Assembly (NCBI GenBank): GCA_019095985.1
Contig: CM032659.1
Location: 15,472,678 to 15,536,677 of the forward strand
Length of the DNA stretch: 64,000 bases
Direction of reading: 5' to 3'
Source: Streblospio benedicti
Lineage: Eukaryota > Annelida > Polychaeta > Spionida > Spionidae
The position numbers were made by a program, and so were the translations under genes. Below the pieces are notes generated by a model. The model searched no databases, was not told where the DNA came from, and worked only from the letters and a program-made list of their open reading frames with translations. Positions within the stretch are counted from its first letter, which is position 1; the number at the start of each line of letters is the position of its first letter. Of the stretch, positions 1-15,200 are shown in pieces.

Positions 1-279
1 TTAAGGCTACATAAATGGCTAAATAATTTCAAGCTTTTTGTCAGAAAAAATGTTGTAAAGATGCCATAAACTCCAAATTTATAGGATTATAAACAACATT
101 GATATAATTGTTCATTGTAAGTATTGAATGAAGTGATTGACAACTACTGGATCCTTTTCAATGTTTGTTTGTTTTGAGAAATTGTGAAGAAGATTTTCTT
201 TCAATATGCCGTGTATATTTATAACTCTGAGTCTGAATGTAAAAAAAATGTATATTTGTTATGTTTAAAATCGTTTTAG
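1..279. other. Upstream of PAN2 start exon (intron or 5' flank)
   Basis: AT-rich, no open frame. It ends in a pyrimidine-rich tract and TTTTAG at 274-279, a plausible 3' splice site just ahead of the exon with the PAN2 start codon. This suggests a non-coding first exon to the left of the window. Confidence 0.4.
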
Positions 280-3200
280 ATTGTAAACTGCACGATAAAG
301 ATGGAATTCAACCCTCCATCCCCACCCCCTGTTTTAGACCACAGTGGTCTTGTAATCCCACAAGGACCAGGTGTTGGGAATCCAGGTATGAAGTCTTATA
401 TTGTCTAGCTACACTGGGATAGAATTGAAACATTTTCTATTTTTTTTAATTTGAAAAAATTCTAGGTCTCATGGGAATCATTTAAAAAAAATGATCACCA
501 AAATCCGACAAGAATTGACAAAGTTATTAACATTTCTTTGTCTGTTTTTTTGGGGGGGGTGGGGGATTTTGTAGACACGATCTGTAATCTGTAATCTGTA
601 AGGTTACGTTGCCTCAATCAAAACTGACATAAACTGGCAACGGAAAGAGAGAGCGCAGTGTTTAATTTAGTCTGTCACTGCGCCACCGACCAGGGATGCC
701 TTGAATTGGTCGATGGACTCTGCAGTGACTTGATATTCCTGTAGCTGATTCCACTCGCGAATAGTTCGTGGAAAATAAGAGTTCTCAGATGGCTGGGTTC
801 TACAGCGTGGAACAGCAAAACACTTAGAGTTGTTGGTAACTGAGCGGCTCACAATACTCGTGTTGACAAAATCGCTCCGTAAATGTCTGTCTCGAATCGG
901 ACGTTTGTTTCTCCTCAGTGGTACAAGGAAAACATCCGGGCGCATGGCAGGCAGGTGTCCCTCCACGATTTTGTACATCAGGGTGAGCCTGCACGCTTTC
1001 CTTCGCTCCTGGAGTAGCGGAATGTCTAGCCGTACCCATGTAAAATGCATTTCAAAATCTGCAACAACTTTCGACGTTCCTCGTTGCAAAAACAAGTAAA
1101 AAGCTGCTGTTGCGTACTTACCAATTATGACATGGGTTTTTAAAATTATTGCTGTGTTTTGACTATCGTTTCAATTTATGTAAAAATAAAATATGTTCCA
1201 GAAAAATGCATTGTAGTTCTTATTCTTACCATCCCAACACAAACAATTTAGTGGTTTTTGTTGCATTATTGCGCAAACATCGTCATGCGTATTCCCGCCG
1301 ATCGCGGACTGTCAAATATGACGTTGCGAGTGATTGATGCTCAAAATAAACTATTTTAAATTAAAATAATTACATACGCTTATCTATATGAATGGAATCG
1401 CATATTACTGCAGATTATTTCCATCTAAATTATAAATTTTTAGGACAACTGATAACAGAGATATGATGCATTATCTAGTGTTTTTTTGTTTTGTTTTTTG
1501 TCAACTGCCAATGCGACGGCCATGCGATGCTCAGGATTTTCCAACCATATCACTTGTTTTTTCATTTCACAAATAGGAGGAAGAACTAAAACTATTTGTT
1601 GTCATTTTTTTATCCGTCCATAATTTATGTTAATTGGGCAATTTTCATTAGCGGATGCATCAAAACCACAAAACCAAGGCGAACCTCCCGTGACCATGCA
1701 TCATTCTTAGGCTTATGTTCGCCGGATCAAAGTAGATTAAACCTTTATATTATATATCATTTGAAAGAGGAGAAAATAAGAATTATGAAAATGAAAGCAA
1801 ATCCAGACATTTGCAAAACAGCATTCCAAATAGTGAAAAAACCATGTGATCAACACTTTGGTCGTGAATTCAGAGGGGAGGGTTTCCAATATTTAGAAAT
1901 TTGCAGTCGTGATTAGGTTCTACATGCGATTTTACGACAATTAAAACCAAAATGGAGGACATAGTCAGTAGCAGGAATATATAAATTCCTGTCCGTAGTT
2001 ATCCAGGGAACAATCCAACTTTAAAAACACAAGTCTGAAATCTTGCTTTTTGGGGTAACGTGCGCCGAAACTGTGTTATATGACAATGCATGAGCGAGAA
2101 AAGAAGTGTTTGTAGTTAAATGCCCATAGCGTTCTAAGTAAGTGCTGGTTTTAATTCAAATTTTTCCAAGTTGTTCGGAAACGCCTATAGACTCTAGAAC
2201 AGATTTCTCCAAACAGATATGTAAAAAGTTAAATGATGTGAGTAAGATAGGGCTATTGTCACGAACATCTTTTATTTTGAAATCTTGTCCCACACGGTAA
2301 ATATCGATCCCAGCGTAGCTATATTGTCATTCTCATGACTGGCGAATACAATCAATGGGTGTACTTTGAACTTTCCGTGTCAAACATCTTTTTAAATATC
2401 ATTAGAAACCTTGACTTCTTGTAAACTGAAATAGTGTTAGACCTATCTATTTATTTTAATTTACAAATTCTATAATGGTTGATTCTGTATGGCTTGTTTT
2501 GATTCAAGGAATAGAAGCTAGGTGACCTGAATGAAATAAAGGTGTGCTCCCCTCCCACCCCTGGAATGGATGCAACCAAGTCTTTAGATACATAGTGCAT
2601 TATGTTAGACAACATCAAGTTGGAATGGAGGTGCCAGATGCGTACCTGCTGATGATTAGCATCAGATAGTAGGGTGGGGACCACAATATTGAGGATACTA
2701 ACATCTAGCTTCAATTTTGTGATCAAGACAATTGACATATTATCGAAATATTTAATGTCGATGATAATTTTATAGACAGTTACTGTTAAAATGAACCATT
2801 ATTGATATATATTTTTTCCATATTTTAATTTCTATGTCAACATATGAATAAAATCAAATAAAACTACAAAATTGTAACTACCTTAAGGTATGGATTAAAA
2901 CTTTCCATGTTACATTTAGGTCTGGTCATGGGGTATGGTGGTGCCACACAGTATGTAGAACCACACCACAACATGTATCCAGAACCACCCCCAAATGCAG
3001 AGTTCATAGAAATAAAGAACACTGTCGTGGATGGAGGAGATAGGTATGAATGCATCTCTGAGCTTTTTGTGTGGAATATGAACATTTATATTTCAACTGT
3101 GAAAGTTTAATGAAATATTGTTTGCATTTAAAGATGTAGTATAAACATTGATAATGCAAACAGGTGTTGTAAAATCCTAGAAGTTGCCAACTGTCTCAAT

Positions 3201-6200
3201 ATTTTCTGGCACTATCAGTTTCCAGACAGTTCCTGAGTCTTAACTCCTATCTTTGGAGACTTGGTTTTGTTACAAAATGGCAGCACAGAATCAAGGATAC
3301 TAAAAATCAGTCATGCTTATTGAAATAAAAACCTATATATGTGTTTCCCAATGCTTGCGGATATATTTTTATACTTCTCTCTCTCACACACGTCTTTTTA
3401 GCAAGCATATTTCTACCAACGATAGATATACCGGTAGCTGAAGACAGGTTTTACAACCCTAAGCTTCCATTTGACAGCTGCTTGGGATGATGGTATCATT
3501 CTGGTCTCACAACCTTGGGGTCGTGAGTTTGAGTCCCGCCAGGGCCACTTGTTATAGTCAAATGGAAGCTTAGGGTTGTAAAACCTGTCTTCAGCTATAT
3601 CTATCGTTGGTAGAAATATGCTTGCTAAAAAGACGTGTGTGAGAGAGAGAAGTATAGAAATAAAAACCAATGAATATAACTAAAATAATTCAAATCATTT
3701 TCTCAAGTTTTTAAATACCCTATTAAACATATCTTAAAATGTAAAGCTATGGGCTTTAAGATCTAGCTGATATCTCAGTGATTATCCATTTTTGATTGTG
3801 AGCCTTTAAGGGGGGAAATCCACAGCAACGCACAGCCGCTGTACGGCAAATTTTATAAACCCACAGTATATTATCATATTAGTTGCTTTGATGTCCACCT
3901 TTAAGGCTCTGCTTGATACCTTTTTATACATGTTTGAACTTTGATACCTATGCGTCAGTTTGGGTTTTACCCAACAGAAAACTCTATCAAGCGAATGTCG
4001 GTTGCCATACGGCACCCGCGTCAATCGCTACCCCAGGCGAACGGGAAATTTGAATTTTATGTAGAATAAACGGGAGCTGCTGTACGGTACTATGGGTTTT
4101 GCCGCTAAGAGAGAATGGAGCTTTTGGTGGATGTTGATAGTAATATTGACCGGTCATTATCATGTTATTTGTAGCAATTATTTTAACAAGTTTTTTTTCC
4201 AGATTTTCACCATGTTCTGTTGCTTTTGATGCACAAGAAGAGCTGTTGTGGATGGGAAACAGTGGAGTATGCACAATTAAATTCTTTTTCATGTTTAGAT
4301 CTGTGAACCTGTTAAATAAACATGAACATTTCACAGTTATAATGTTATCATAACAAATAGACATCAATATTGCAACCTTTGATGTCTATCACAAATAATT
4401 AGGAACATACAAATAATCATTTGCTTATACATGGAACTTTTTGTGATTAATCAGAGTTATCATTTTAAACACAATCATTTCTAGCCACATTAAGCGTTTG
4501 CAATTTAAATGTGAATATTATTTTTGTAGGGCCACGTGACATCATATTATGGACTAGACTTGGTAAAGTACACATCGTTTCAAGTTCACGAAGGCAATCC
4601 ACAGACAAGTTTTCAAATGCATGATGCGAATCAGAAGAATCCGGAGGTGAGGCAGATACTTACCATGGAGAAGAATGTATTTGCACTCTGTTCAGACAGT
4701 CTACGATGCTCAACCAAGTTTGGCTTGCCACAATTCACCCACAAGTGCGTATTTGGTTATTCTGTGTTAGTTATAGAATGTTTTCTCTTTTTGACATGTC
4801 TGAGGGTGGCATGGTTTGACATAAGTGGTAGCCCTGTGGCCCGAGGCCATCTGAAAACTGGTCAGGATCTATGGCCTATCAGTTTTTGGCATGTGCCATT
4901 TTATACAAATTTGCTAAAAAGAATTATGTGTACAAGGCTCAAGCTGTACTTCTTATTTTTAAAAAGAATATATTTTTGTGTATGGTTATTTAGATTATCA
5001 TGTTTATTATAACAAATACTAAATCAATTCTTAATTCTTATCTCAACCTCTAGGGTGGGATGTGCTTTTTACAAAAATGTGCGAGCATTCTCATTAATTT
5101 GCATAATAATTAGACATTTATTAATTCACACTATTGATATGGTGTATTGCCTAGATTAAAATGCTTCAAATTTTATGTTTATTTGTCTGTTAAGCGCATT
5201 GCTGCTTTCCATTGTTTTGCAAAATACGTCATGTAGTTATTCTATGTGTGAAAAATTGGTTCATTATTGCTGAATGACGGCACGAACTATTATTATCAAC
5301 ACCAATAATCCAATATACAGTCTTTTACGTTCTGCACTTAAAGCAATGCAAAATTTTTTGAGTGATTTAACTTGTCTAAAATCGGCATTGGCAATGACTA
5401 ATTGATGATACACTTGAAGATAATGGTGTGGGTGCCTTGTTGCAGTAGCAATACAATACATGTCCGTTGCGATTTAACTCATCTTCTGTTGGCACTGGCT
5501 GATGTTGGCTGGCGTGTTGCAGGAGTGAGACGACGCTGGACCTGCAGTGCATGTTGCAGACGGGGGCAAGCACCCTGCTGCTGGGCGGCCACCAGCCCAC
5601 CGTGCTCGAGCTCGACGTCGCCACCAAGCAGCAGATCAGGACCGTGAGTCTCAAAACAACGCACTATTTTCAGAACGATGTTAGACTGATTGTTTTATCG
5701 CATGCTCACTTTGCTCAAAAAGCAATGGATGTATATTAACAGTTTCAATTGATAATGTCCATTCATATCATGTTTTCCGCGATACATGATTTGTTGAATG
5801 AATGGCCGTGGTTCCAAGCAAGGCACATTCGACAAGGTTGATTCTTTTTTCTGTTGTTCTGACAAAAAAGCGTTGTGATGACAACTGCAACTTCAACAAC
5901 AAAAAACTTATGCTAATGCCAACAAAAAATTTACCAAGATGGGACAGTAATTTTTTCTAGAATCTGAAGTTTTTAACAATAATTGAAAACTTCTGAGATT
6001 TCTTTTTTCATGGAAACTTTGATGATAAATATTATTTAACTATTATAAAAATTTTTGTTGTTTTGAGTTTTTGTTAACTATCTCACATGCATTTTATTTG
6101 CCAAGGAAAGTATTATTATTGAAAGATATATTTAAATATGAGATGATAAGGAAGTGAAGAAGCACTATGTAGTGAAATGTGCTAATTTGTTAATGACTTG

Positions 6201-9200
6201 TATTCCAAATTGAGATTTTTTGAACTAAAAAATGAATGACATTTGCAATAATAAAAGTTTTATTTGTCAAAAGACGTAATAACTACTCAATGTTCGACAT
6301 AAACATATGAAAATATGCTTTTAATGACATTCTAATGAATGATGGTGGCATTATCTGTTGTTCAGGTCACTGTGGAAGATTCCGGCTGTGCAATTCTAAG
6401 GCCCTCCGGTCATTTTATTTGTGCTGGGGATACCAGTGGAAAGGTAAGTGGCTGACTGTTCCTCATCACATGTCATAGCAAAGCTTTATCTGGCACGTCA
6501 CATTTTCAGGGTAGATTAAACAAAATAATGAGGTTTTCTTTCAACTAGTAGGCTGCTTTTACAACTCAATCTTAAGATAGATGTTAAATCATTTTTATGT
6601 TTGATCAAAGTAACATCATATGAATGGCAAATATGAAAACAGCTTACAAAAAAAACAGGCTCATTAGATAAATGTCTGCTGTTAATTGGTACATGTTTCC
6701 GTCACTAGGTGGTGCTGCGTGACCCTTCCTCCCTCTCTGCTGTCCACACTCTACAGGCGCACTCTGGCACGTTGTCAGACTTCGACATCAGGGGCAATAA
6801 TCTCGTCACGTGTGGCTTTGGAAACAGGTATGAACGAATGTCAATCCTCTCAGTTTCGCTGCAAGAACCTGACTAAAATGCATAACATTGCAGATGCCTG
6901 TTGCTGCCTCATGGCTGAGTATGTGTTTCACCAAAGTTACAGTAACACGTATTTCTTTATGGAAAAAATATGCATTGCATTGATGGCTTCCTTGCTGTAT
7001 CATATCTTCTTCAAGTATAAACCTTGTCCAAACGCACATTAGATTACAAACTGTGTCGATTGTAGCCTTTGCCGAGCATTTAAATTGGAGTTGGAGGATG
7101 AACAACATGTAATATTTAGATGCAATTTATATGACATTATTGATATGATATTGACATTATAATTTTAACGTTCTGTCTGTACAGATGAATTTGTTTCATG
7201 TCCAATAATACAGAAAAGCATGTTATAAAGCTTTTTGAAGAATGGTATTTAAATTGTTAGAAATTTCTTTCAAAGTCTAGTAATTAATCTTCGTACGGTG
7301 TTAACATATATTTATATTTGGTGTTCATATAATTTAATACTCGTTTTATGTGTATACAATTTGAGACTATCATGAATAAAATCTACAATCTGTAGAATGG
7401 GGCAGCTGAGCATTGACCGTTTCCTCATGGTGTACGACCTGCGCATGATGCGCGCCATGTCGCCCATGCAGATCACCATCGACCCCATCTACCTGCGCTT
7501 CGTACCCACATACTCGGACCGGATCTGTGTCGTGTCTCAGGTACCCACCGAGGATAATGTTACAGTAAAAGCTTGAATTAAGACCATTTTTATAGGCCGT
7601 CAAAAAGATACTGCCATGAATCTGTACAAGTATAAAGAGATCAGATCTGAGATGAGTTGAGTCTCCTGAGTGGTTTTAAGAGATGTTACTCTGGAAATTG
7701 TATAACACAGAAGTCACAGAAGTTACAGTTAGCATTTGCCATGAAAATAGATCAGCTAGTAATTTCCACTTTCTAACAAATATATGATTATATTAACAGC
7801 TTCAAACATGTTGGCATGAATTATGCACCTGGGCATGTTGTGTGTCGGTTCTCAGGTCATCAGGTCATGTTCAAAAAGTTTTTAAAAAAGTGATATCTAA
7901 GACAATAGCAAGATACACACAATTGATTGTCAAGGATGATGTTACATGTTTTAATTATTACTTACAAAATTGTAGCTACATGTATGAACACAATATACTA
8001 GCAAGTATTCAAGAAGTACACATTTAACATTTAGACTGACGAATCAAAATGCTTTAAAACTACTATATTTCATCATTCAGTAATATACATGTTTTCTGTT
8101 TTTCACACCAATTATACAAATAAAATATGCCACATTGTGGTCTTCCAATGTGAAATTTGTGGGCACTAACATGATTGGGCTTTTATATTAGAATTTGAAT
8201 CGTCAAGATCTTTTAGGCCCTTGGATGGTTGTATGGACTTCTCTCATGCAGCTGCCATATTGAATCTAGAATGATTTGAATTACCATATGACCACAGAAA
8301 TGTATTCAGACACCCGCGCTATACATGAATTTCTACAGACCAAACACCGCTCTTCCATTGTTGATGAATGCACTGTACATTTTCCAGTATTGGGCACAGA
8401 ACGAGATGCATAAAGATCCATGTGCATGAAAAAGATCCATAAGGTACAAGTGTGTGTGTGTTTTTCAGTCAGGGCAGTTCCAGGTGATGGCCTTGGGGGC
8501 GCTCACGGAGGGCTCCATGCTGCTGTACCAGGTGCACAACGAGGGCGCCCCGCTGTCCTCGTTCGAAGTGAGCCACTCGTACCAGGCCATGGCTTTTGGG
8601 GACTCGCGCGGTGAGCAGATCCTCGTGAATGCAACACAACAGATCAAACAGACTGTTACCGCTTGTCGAAAATCTTTTTATCTACATCTCTTTATTTTGG
8701 TTACAAATTGAAGACTTGTGTTTTTCCATTTTTTATTTCAATTACTATAAGAAATGAAATGGGTCACCAAAGTGATTAGGTAGGACCATATAACAGATAA
8801 CGTATAACATATAATAGACCCAACTAGTACACAAGCCGAGTACTACAGTGAAGCCCAGTAAACTATGCACTAACTAGGTTTGTGTTCTCCAGGCTTCCTG
8901 CACTTGTTCACCACGCCTGATGAGCACCCGGTGTTCAACACCTACTCACAGGAAACAGTTTTTCCTCATGTAAGTCAGTCGACAGAAAGCATGCATGTTT
9001 GTATGTGTATTTCCAAATTGTAATGTTCACTGGTTCATATAATACTTATTAGGTCAATGCTGATACTCGATATTTACAAATAGTAATTTGAAACACTGAT
9101 TTAATTATAAAATTATTAATCTAAGTAACAAAGTGATCATTGGTATTGATCAAAGGGATCCTTATGGTGTTAGATTTTACTGAGAAGGATAGGTGCGATT

Positions 9201-12200
9201 TTATGGAATTCCTGAATTACATTATATCGCTGGTGTGTGTGTTGGTCCTCAGGTGGAGCCCGTTACCAACTCCATCAGCATGATGGACCACCTCACCCCG
9301 TACAGCATCATCCCCATGCAGTACCCCACCAGCGGCAAGCTCTCCTCTGACTGGCCTGATGAACTCTGTCAGTACATCTATAGGTGAGGGAAAACCCCGG
9401 GGAAAACTAGCAGCTATGATGCATTTTCATCCACTCGGTTTTAAGAATGATTGTATTATTCATGCCATACTAGTTGACAATGTTTAAGAAACTGGCATTT
9501 TGCAACAATAACAAAAACAAGAACAAAAAAAAAAATGAAGAAATTCATTCTGTTAAATATTTGTTGTCTATATGTAAATATTGTCTAAAGACTTATAGCT
9601 TAAAAAATTTATGAAATTGAGATCTGAGTAAGAATTTAAGTCTAAATTCTGTTTATATTTTGATAGTTTATAGATCAGTATTGACAATTTTGATTATAGA
9701 TGGAAATGTTTACAAAATTTAAATTTTACATCAGCTAACACAGCTGTGAAACAATAGTTTGATATTTTGTTTGTTTGCTTTTTGTAGAAAACCGCCTAAA
9801 ATCGATGCAGAGATACTAAGAACCATGAAAATGGTTCAGCAGGTAAAATCAACTTTTTAATATTGTACCTGATTGTGATGACTAGCTGGCTAATTACTTA
9901 TTAAAGTTTAGACATGTAATCTTGATTTGTTCATCCAACAGGAATATGTCTTATATGCAAGAATATAGTGTAATGATATATGATCTTAATCATGATTTGC
10001 GTATTGAATTTGATTTGCTCATTTTTTTCCCCCAGCTTTATACGTTGTCTCATTGTAATCATTAGGTAGGCTATGCACCTAACCCTGGTGCACTGAAAAG
10101 AAATCAAAAACTGTATGCAAAAGACATTGATCAAGGCAAGAACTGGTTCTCCTCTCGAGGCGGGGGTGACAAGTCTTCCACAGTACCAGAGTCACCCGTT
10201 GGCAGGGGTGAGCCACAATTTAACATTTTACACAAATTATCATGTGCATGGATACTTCAAGTGCATTGTGAAACAATGAATTTGTTGCATGTTTCATGTT
10301 GTGTAAAGCCCAGTTCCTTTCATCCTCGTTAATTCCTAAATCAATAAATTCTTTATTTCTAATCATCTCTCTATCTCACGTTAATTAAATCATATCAAAG
10401 TTTAGCACAATAGATGATTTGTCTAGAACTGAATCAACAATTGCTACAAAATACTCTTATATTAACTCTTTGAACTCACAGTGAAAGCTCCAGTGCAATG
10501 TAAGCCATTATTATGGCCATGTTATTGCAGTGTCAATTATTATGCTTATAGGTGAGGATCCATTTGTGAAAGTACCAAAACGTTACCAGAAAGTGGAGAT
10601 AAAATATTCGAAGCTCGGGGTGGAGGACTTTGATTTCCGCTTCTACAATAAGACCAACTTTGCGGGTCTGGAGACGCACATTCCTAATGCGTACTGTAAC
10701 GCCATGCTACAGGTGAGAAACATAAGCCATGTCCTCCAGGCAGTCATTCTTTAAAAGTCTTTGACTTAACATGGTATAGATGCCCGTTATTGGCAATGCT
10801 CATGTTATTGGCACCATCCAAACATATGTCAATTTCCAAGGTAACATGCACGTTTTGTATTATAACTGGACTTAGTGTACAACGTTTTCTAGGAGAGTAT
10901 ATCATATGGATATTAGTCTAATTTGTATTGTATTGTATCAGTTTATTTCGCATAAAATGCATAGTAAAATATCACAGTACATATCAAAGATTAGTTAAAA
11001 TGAATGCTAATAAATGTTTATTGATGGTGCCAATAACTTGAGCACTGACAATAACTTGGGCATGACGTCTACACTGTTCACACCGACTTTTTGCCTCACT
11101 CATAGTCTTGTATATTAAACACTTTAACATTTAAAAAAACATGAATGGCGTGGACACTGCTGCATTAATTTTTTGTTTCAAGTATCCTCGTGCAAATCCT
11201 TGTCTGCTGCTTTAGTACTGTGTGTTAATGTAATCCATCTTGAATAACGATCTATTAGTGTTTCCACAATGTAGACAAAATTTAAATTTTGGGATTAATT
11301 TCCAAAAGTATTCAATGTATAATATATAACACATCAGACCCCCTGCTGCTGTAGGTGCTGTACTTCCTGGAGCCTCTGCGCTGTAAGCTGCTCAGCCACA
11401 TCTGTGATAAGGAGTTCTGTCTGTCCTGTGAGCTCGGCTTTCTCTTCCACATGCTCGACACGCAGAAAGGCAAGACCTGCCAGGTAGGTCATTTCAGACG
11501 TGGCCATGACTCGAAATTGGCACTGGCAATTTGCAAGTTGGTTTCACTTTTTTGTCAGTACTGAATTTGGGTGGTGGTGAACAGTTGCCAATTGATTTTT
11601 GCACCAAAACATATATATTGACAAATTGATGCAAGAATCAAGCAATTTGCCAGTTAAAATCTTTTATCAGTGCTCTATAAAGTTAATTTCTCGCCTGATG
11701 GCTGAGACATGCTTGTTTGGATGTAATGTTACTAAACTGGTGTGCAGTGATGGTTTCTTAAAGACCTCTAAAAGTGCAGAACTTCACATTGAATATCACA
11801 TGTTTACATCAGTCTCAAAAGAACTTGGCATGCATCAAATCATGAAACTGCAACAGTCAAATGGCAGTCAATGCACAGATTTGATGTATTAAGATTTTCA
11901 AATAAATCAAAAGTATGAAGTCAGTTCCCAGAAAACACCCTGTGCGTGCTCTCTGCAGGGCAGTAACTTCCTGCGTGCGTTCCGCACGATCCCAGAGGCG
12001 TCGGCCCTCGGCCTGGTGCTGGGGGACGCCGAGGAGACCATGGGCAAGGGCAACCTGGTGCGCCTCATCCAGAACTGGTCGCGCTTCATCATGCAGCAAG
12101 TGCACTCGGTAAGTGGGGCTTATTTAATACGTGAAATATTCTATGTTCTATGTCTTAGGTGATTGATTTGATGCTACGATCGAATTAATATGTATGATTT

Positions 12201-15200
12201 TTCTCAATCTGTTACATTTGATCTGTGCATAGAATAAGCAGAAAGTGTGACAGACTTCTCCACTAAAACTGTTCATATCATTATTCATCATGTTTATAAC
12301 CATAAAATCATAACCACAACCTGTTCATAACATTATTCACCTTAAACTATCAAACCCTGAAAATATGATTTCTATAATATATCCCTACTGGAATGAAAAA
12401 TTATTGGCAAGTAGTTTGAATGATTAACATATTTTTTCAGGAACTAGTTGAGGCGGAGAAGGGTCTGTCCAAGCAGATGTCTATAGGCGGGTCTGAGAGT
12501 TTTATGGAAGAAATACAGGAGAAAGAAGTGGAGGAGAAGAATGATAATACCCAGTTAGTTCTTTTATTCTTAGTTTTATATTTTACAATCTAAAAATCCA
12601 TGTCGTATGAAAGGCAGCTTAACATGTAGCCAAAACAATTGAATGAAAATTATTTTTACATCAACTTTTAGAAGTTAGTGTCTACTCGAAGTCAATAAAC
12701 CAAGAAAATGATTAATGAATAAAACCAACTTTAAGCTCGTACACCAACACAAATATATTTTCTCTCAAAATGTCTTCAAACATCACAATGAAATCCTTTC
12801 AACCTAATTATTACATACCACCCACCTTCATATCTCCTATCAGCAGCACGCAGTCAGATTCCATCATGAAGACGGTCTTCGGCATGGAGCTGGAGAACCG
12901 CTTCAAGTGCCGGTGCCAGGAAGTGCAGAGTCGGCAGATGACGTCGTCCATCATCGACCTGCAGTACCCAGACGTCCTGGCTGGCAGCACCAAGGTGCAG
13001 GGCCCGCAGCCCTTCCTCTTCTCCCAGATCGTGGAGCGCAGTGTGTCCCAGGACCAGCCCACGCAGGCGTGGTGCAACAAGTGCGAGAAGTATCAGCCTC
13101 ACGTCAGTAACAGTGCTCTTTTTTTTTTCTTTCAATTTTATGAATTCAAAATGCTTTCATAGCTTCTTTAGCTGATCTATAGCTCAAAAGAATGATTTAA
13201 AGACACAGCTTATGACAGTAATATACGTGTTTTTAGCTGGTCTTTTTCGGCCGCTGTGAGAGTAATACAATACAACCGGCCTTTTGAGCTTAATTAAGAG
13301 GGTTATGTATCAATGGATCTTTTTATCTTTCAGCTTCAGACCAAAGTGATAAAATCTTTACCTGATGTATTGGCACTGAATTGTCATTTAGAGAACAGCA
13401 GAGATTTTGAGTTCTGGAAAGTGCAAGAAGAGGTACTATTGACAAGTTTTTGTTCTGTTACAATTTAAGTTATGAAGCTAGTTTCTTTCCTTTTTAAGGT
13501 AATCGTACATATAAAATACGCGAGACATATTTTTTAGGAGAGTTATGTAGCAGGGTTTTTTTAGATTGAGTTTAAACATAAGTATCTCGGTTTTCCCTAT
13601 TATTTATATATAAAATTGACAATTTTTTCTATGTAGTAAAATGATGGAAGGAAAATTTCAATTATTGTAATAATTGCATTTTATGAACTTTGTTCTAACA
13701 CATATATGAAAAGGAAAAAAAGTTATGGATTAGTTTTTCCTATGTACCTTTACCTTAACATAAAGAAGACTTTAGAGAGATATTTCTCAAACAGACTAAG
13801 TATTCTTATTAATTTTTTACATCTTATATATTATCCAAGTAACATTTGTTATTAATTTTGCTGGTTAGATTAGTTCTGTCTATTATTTGTCTCAAATAGC
13901 AGTTCAAGAGCTTTAATTGTTCTGCATGAATATTGGATGCTAATTAATTTAATGTAGCTAAACAAGCATGCACAACTATTTCCAGCTACTTCGAAAGAGA
14001 GAGGATGTTGATGCCAGTGTAATTCTTGCCAATGCTATGACTGCATCTCGAAATAACATTAAGTTGTGTCGCTATGGTAACGCTTGTAAACGAACTGATT
14101 GCAAATTCAGGCATGAAAAGGATATGTAAGTACAGTAAAACATTGAAAATGATAATTTTAAAATTCTCTGAACATGACCATTGTAATAAGCTTTATAAGG
14201 ATAGCATGTTATGTTCAAATCGTTTCATTGTACCATTAATCCTTACACATGTCTTATCTTACCTTTGACAGCTAGTCCTTCCTCCTGTTAAGACCCACCT
14301 CATAAATTGATGGTCGTTCGATCTAATACTCATGAATTTTTAATGTGAAGTTTAATGATTTTTTCCCTGAAATTGCTATTTATTAAGACATCATAGTTGT
14401 ACAATAATGTTATTATATTTAAGGCTAATATTCATAATTTTAGGGTAGAAACTAAGAAGATAGATAAGGACAAGCTAATAGATGAATCGATGGAGGTATC
14501 CTGGGTTCCTTTTGGTCTGATAGTTAAACTTACTGAAGATGGAAAAATTGTAGTCGAGAATGCAAGTGATGAGGTATTGTGATATTGGCTTTTCGTTAAT
14601 GTTATCCATGTTAAATGTAAACTTGAAAATATGCTGATTTTATAAAGTATTCAAAGAGAATGTTTGTCTTTTTAAAAATACTCATCTTTGATAGTCAGTG
14701 AGCAAAATATTTAGCCCTCATTTTTCTTCTACTATATCAGTAATGTATTCTTGAAAAATAATGCTTGGTTATTATCATATTTCAGTAGACACCTTTACTG
14801 ATTATCTAGAATGATTGCATTAGCGAATTTAAATTTCATTTCACTTTGCAGACACAAATTGACTGATACAAAGTTGTGAATATCAAATTTTGTTTCCAAT
14901 ATTCTATCATTGTTCCTTTACACCCTTAAAGTGCTGCATGATTTAACTTTATTTTCTCAATAAGCAGGAACCAAAAGACAAGGTGGATGCCAACTCGGTG
15001 CACTATGCGCTCTATGCGACTGTGGCTCACATTAAGGACCCCAAGTCGGGGGGAAACCTGGTGAGCAACGTGTACGTGGGTGAGACGTATCACCAGCGCA
15101 AGGAGCGGGTCACCTGCACACAGTGGTACCTCTTCAACGACTTCTCTATCACGCCTCTGGATAAAAAAGTAAGTGTCATCATACGACGCCAAGTGCCTTA

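Noticed and set aside
667-1095. Minus-strand frame as a host gene
   Set aside because: The [12 protein letters not shown]-type ending marks a LINE ORF2 fragment with a short tandem tail.
3490-3550. tRNA gene in the spacer of the inverted repeat
   Set aside because: Only a B-box-like word is convincing; acceptor and anticodon stems do not form.
5376-5664. Frames on both strands around 5.4-5.7 kb as separate genes
   Set aside because: They are shadows of the GC-rich PAN2 exon at 5523-5643.
8915-8935. CTGATGAG word as another hammerhead core
   Set aside because: It is PAN2 coding sequence and lacks GAAA and stem pairing.
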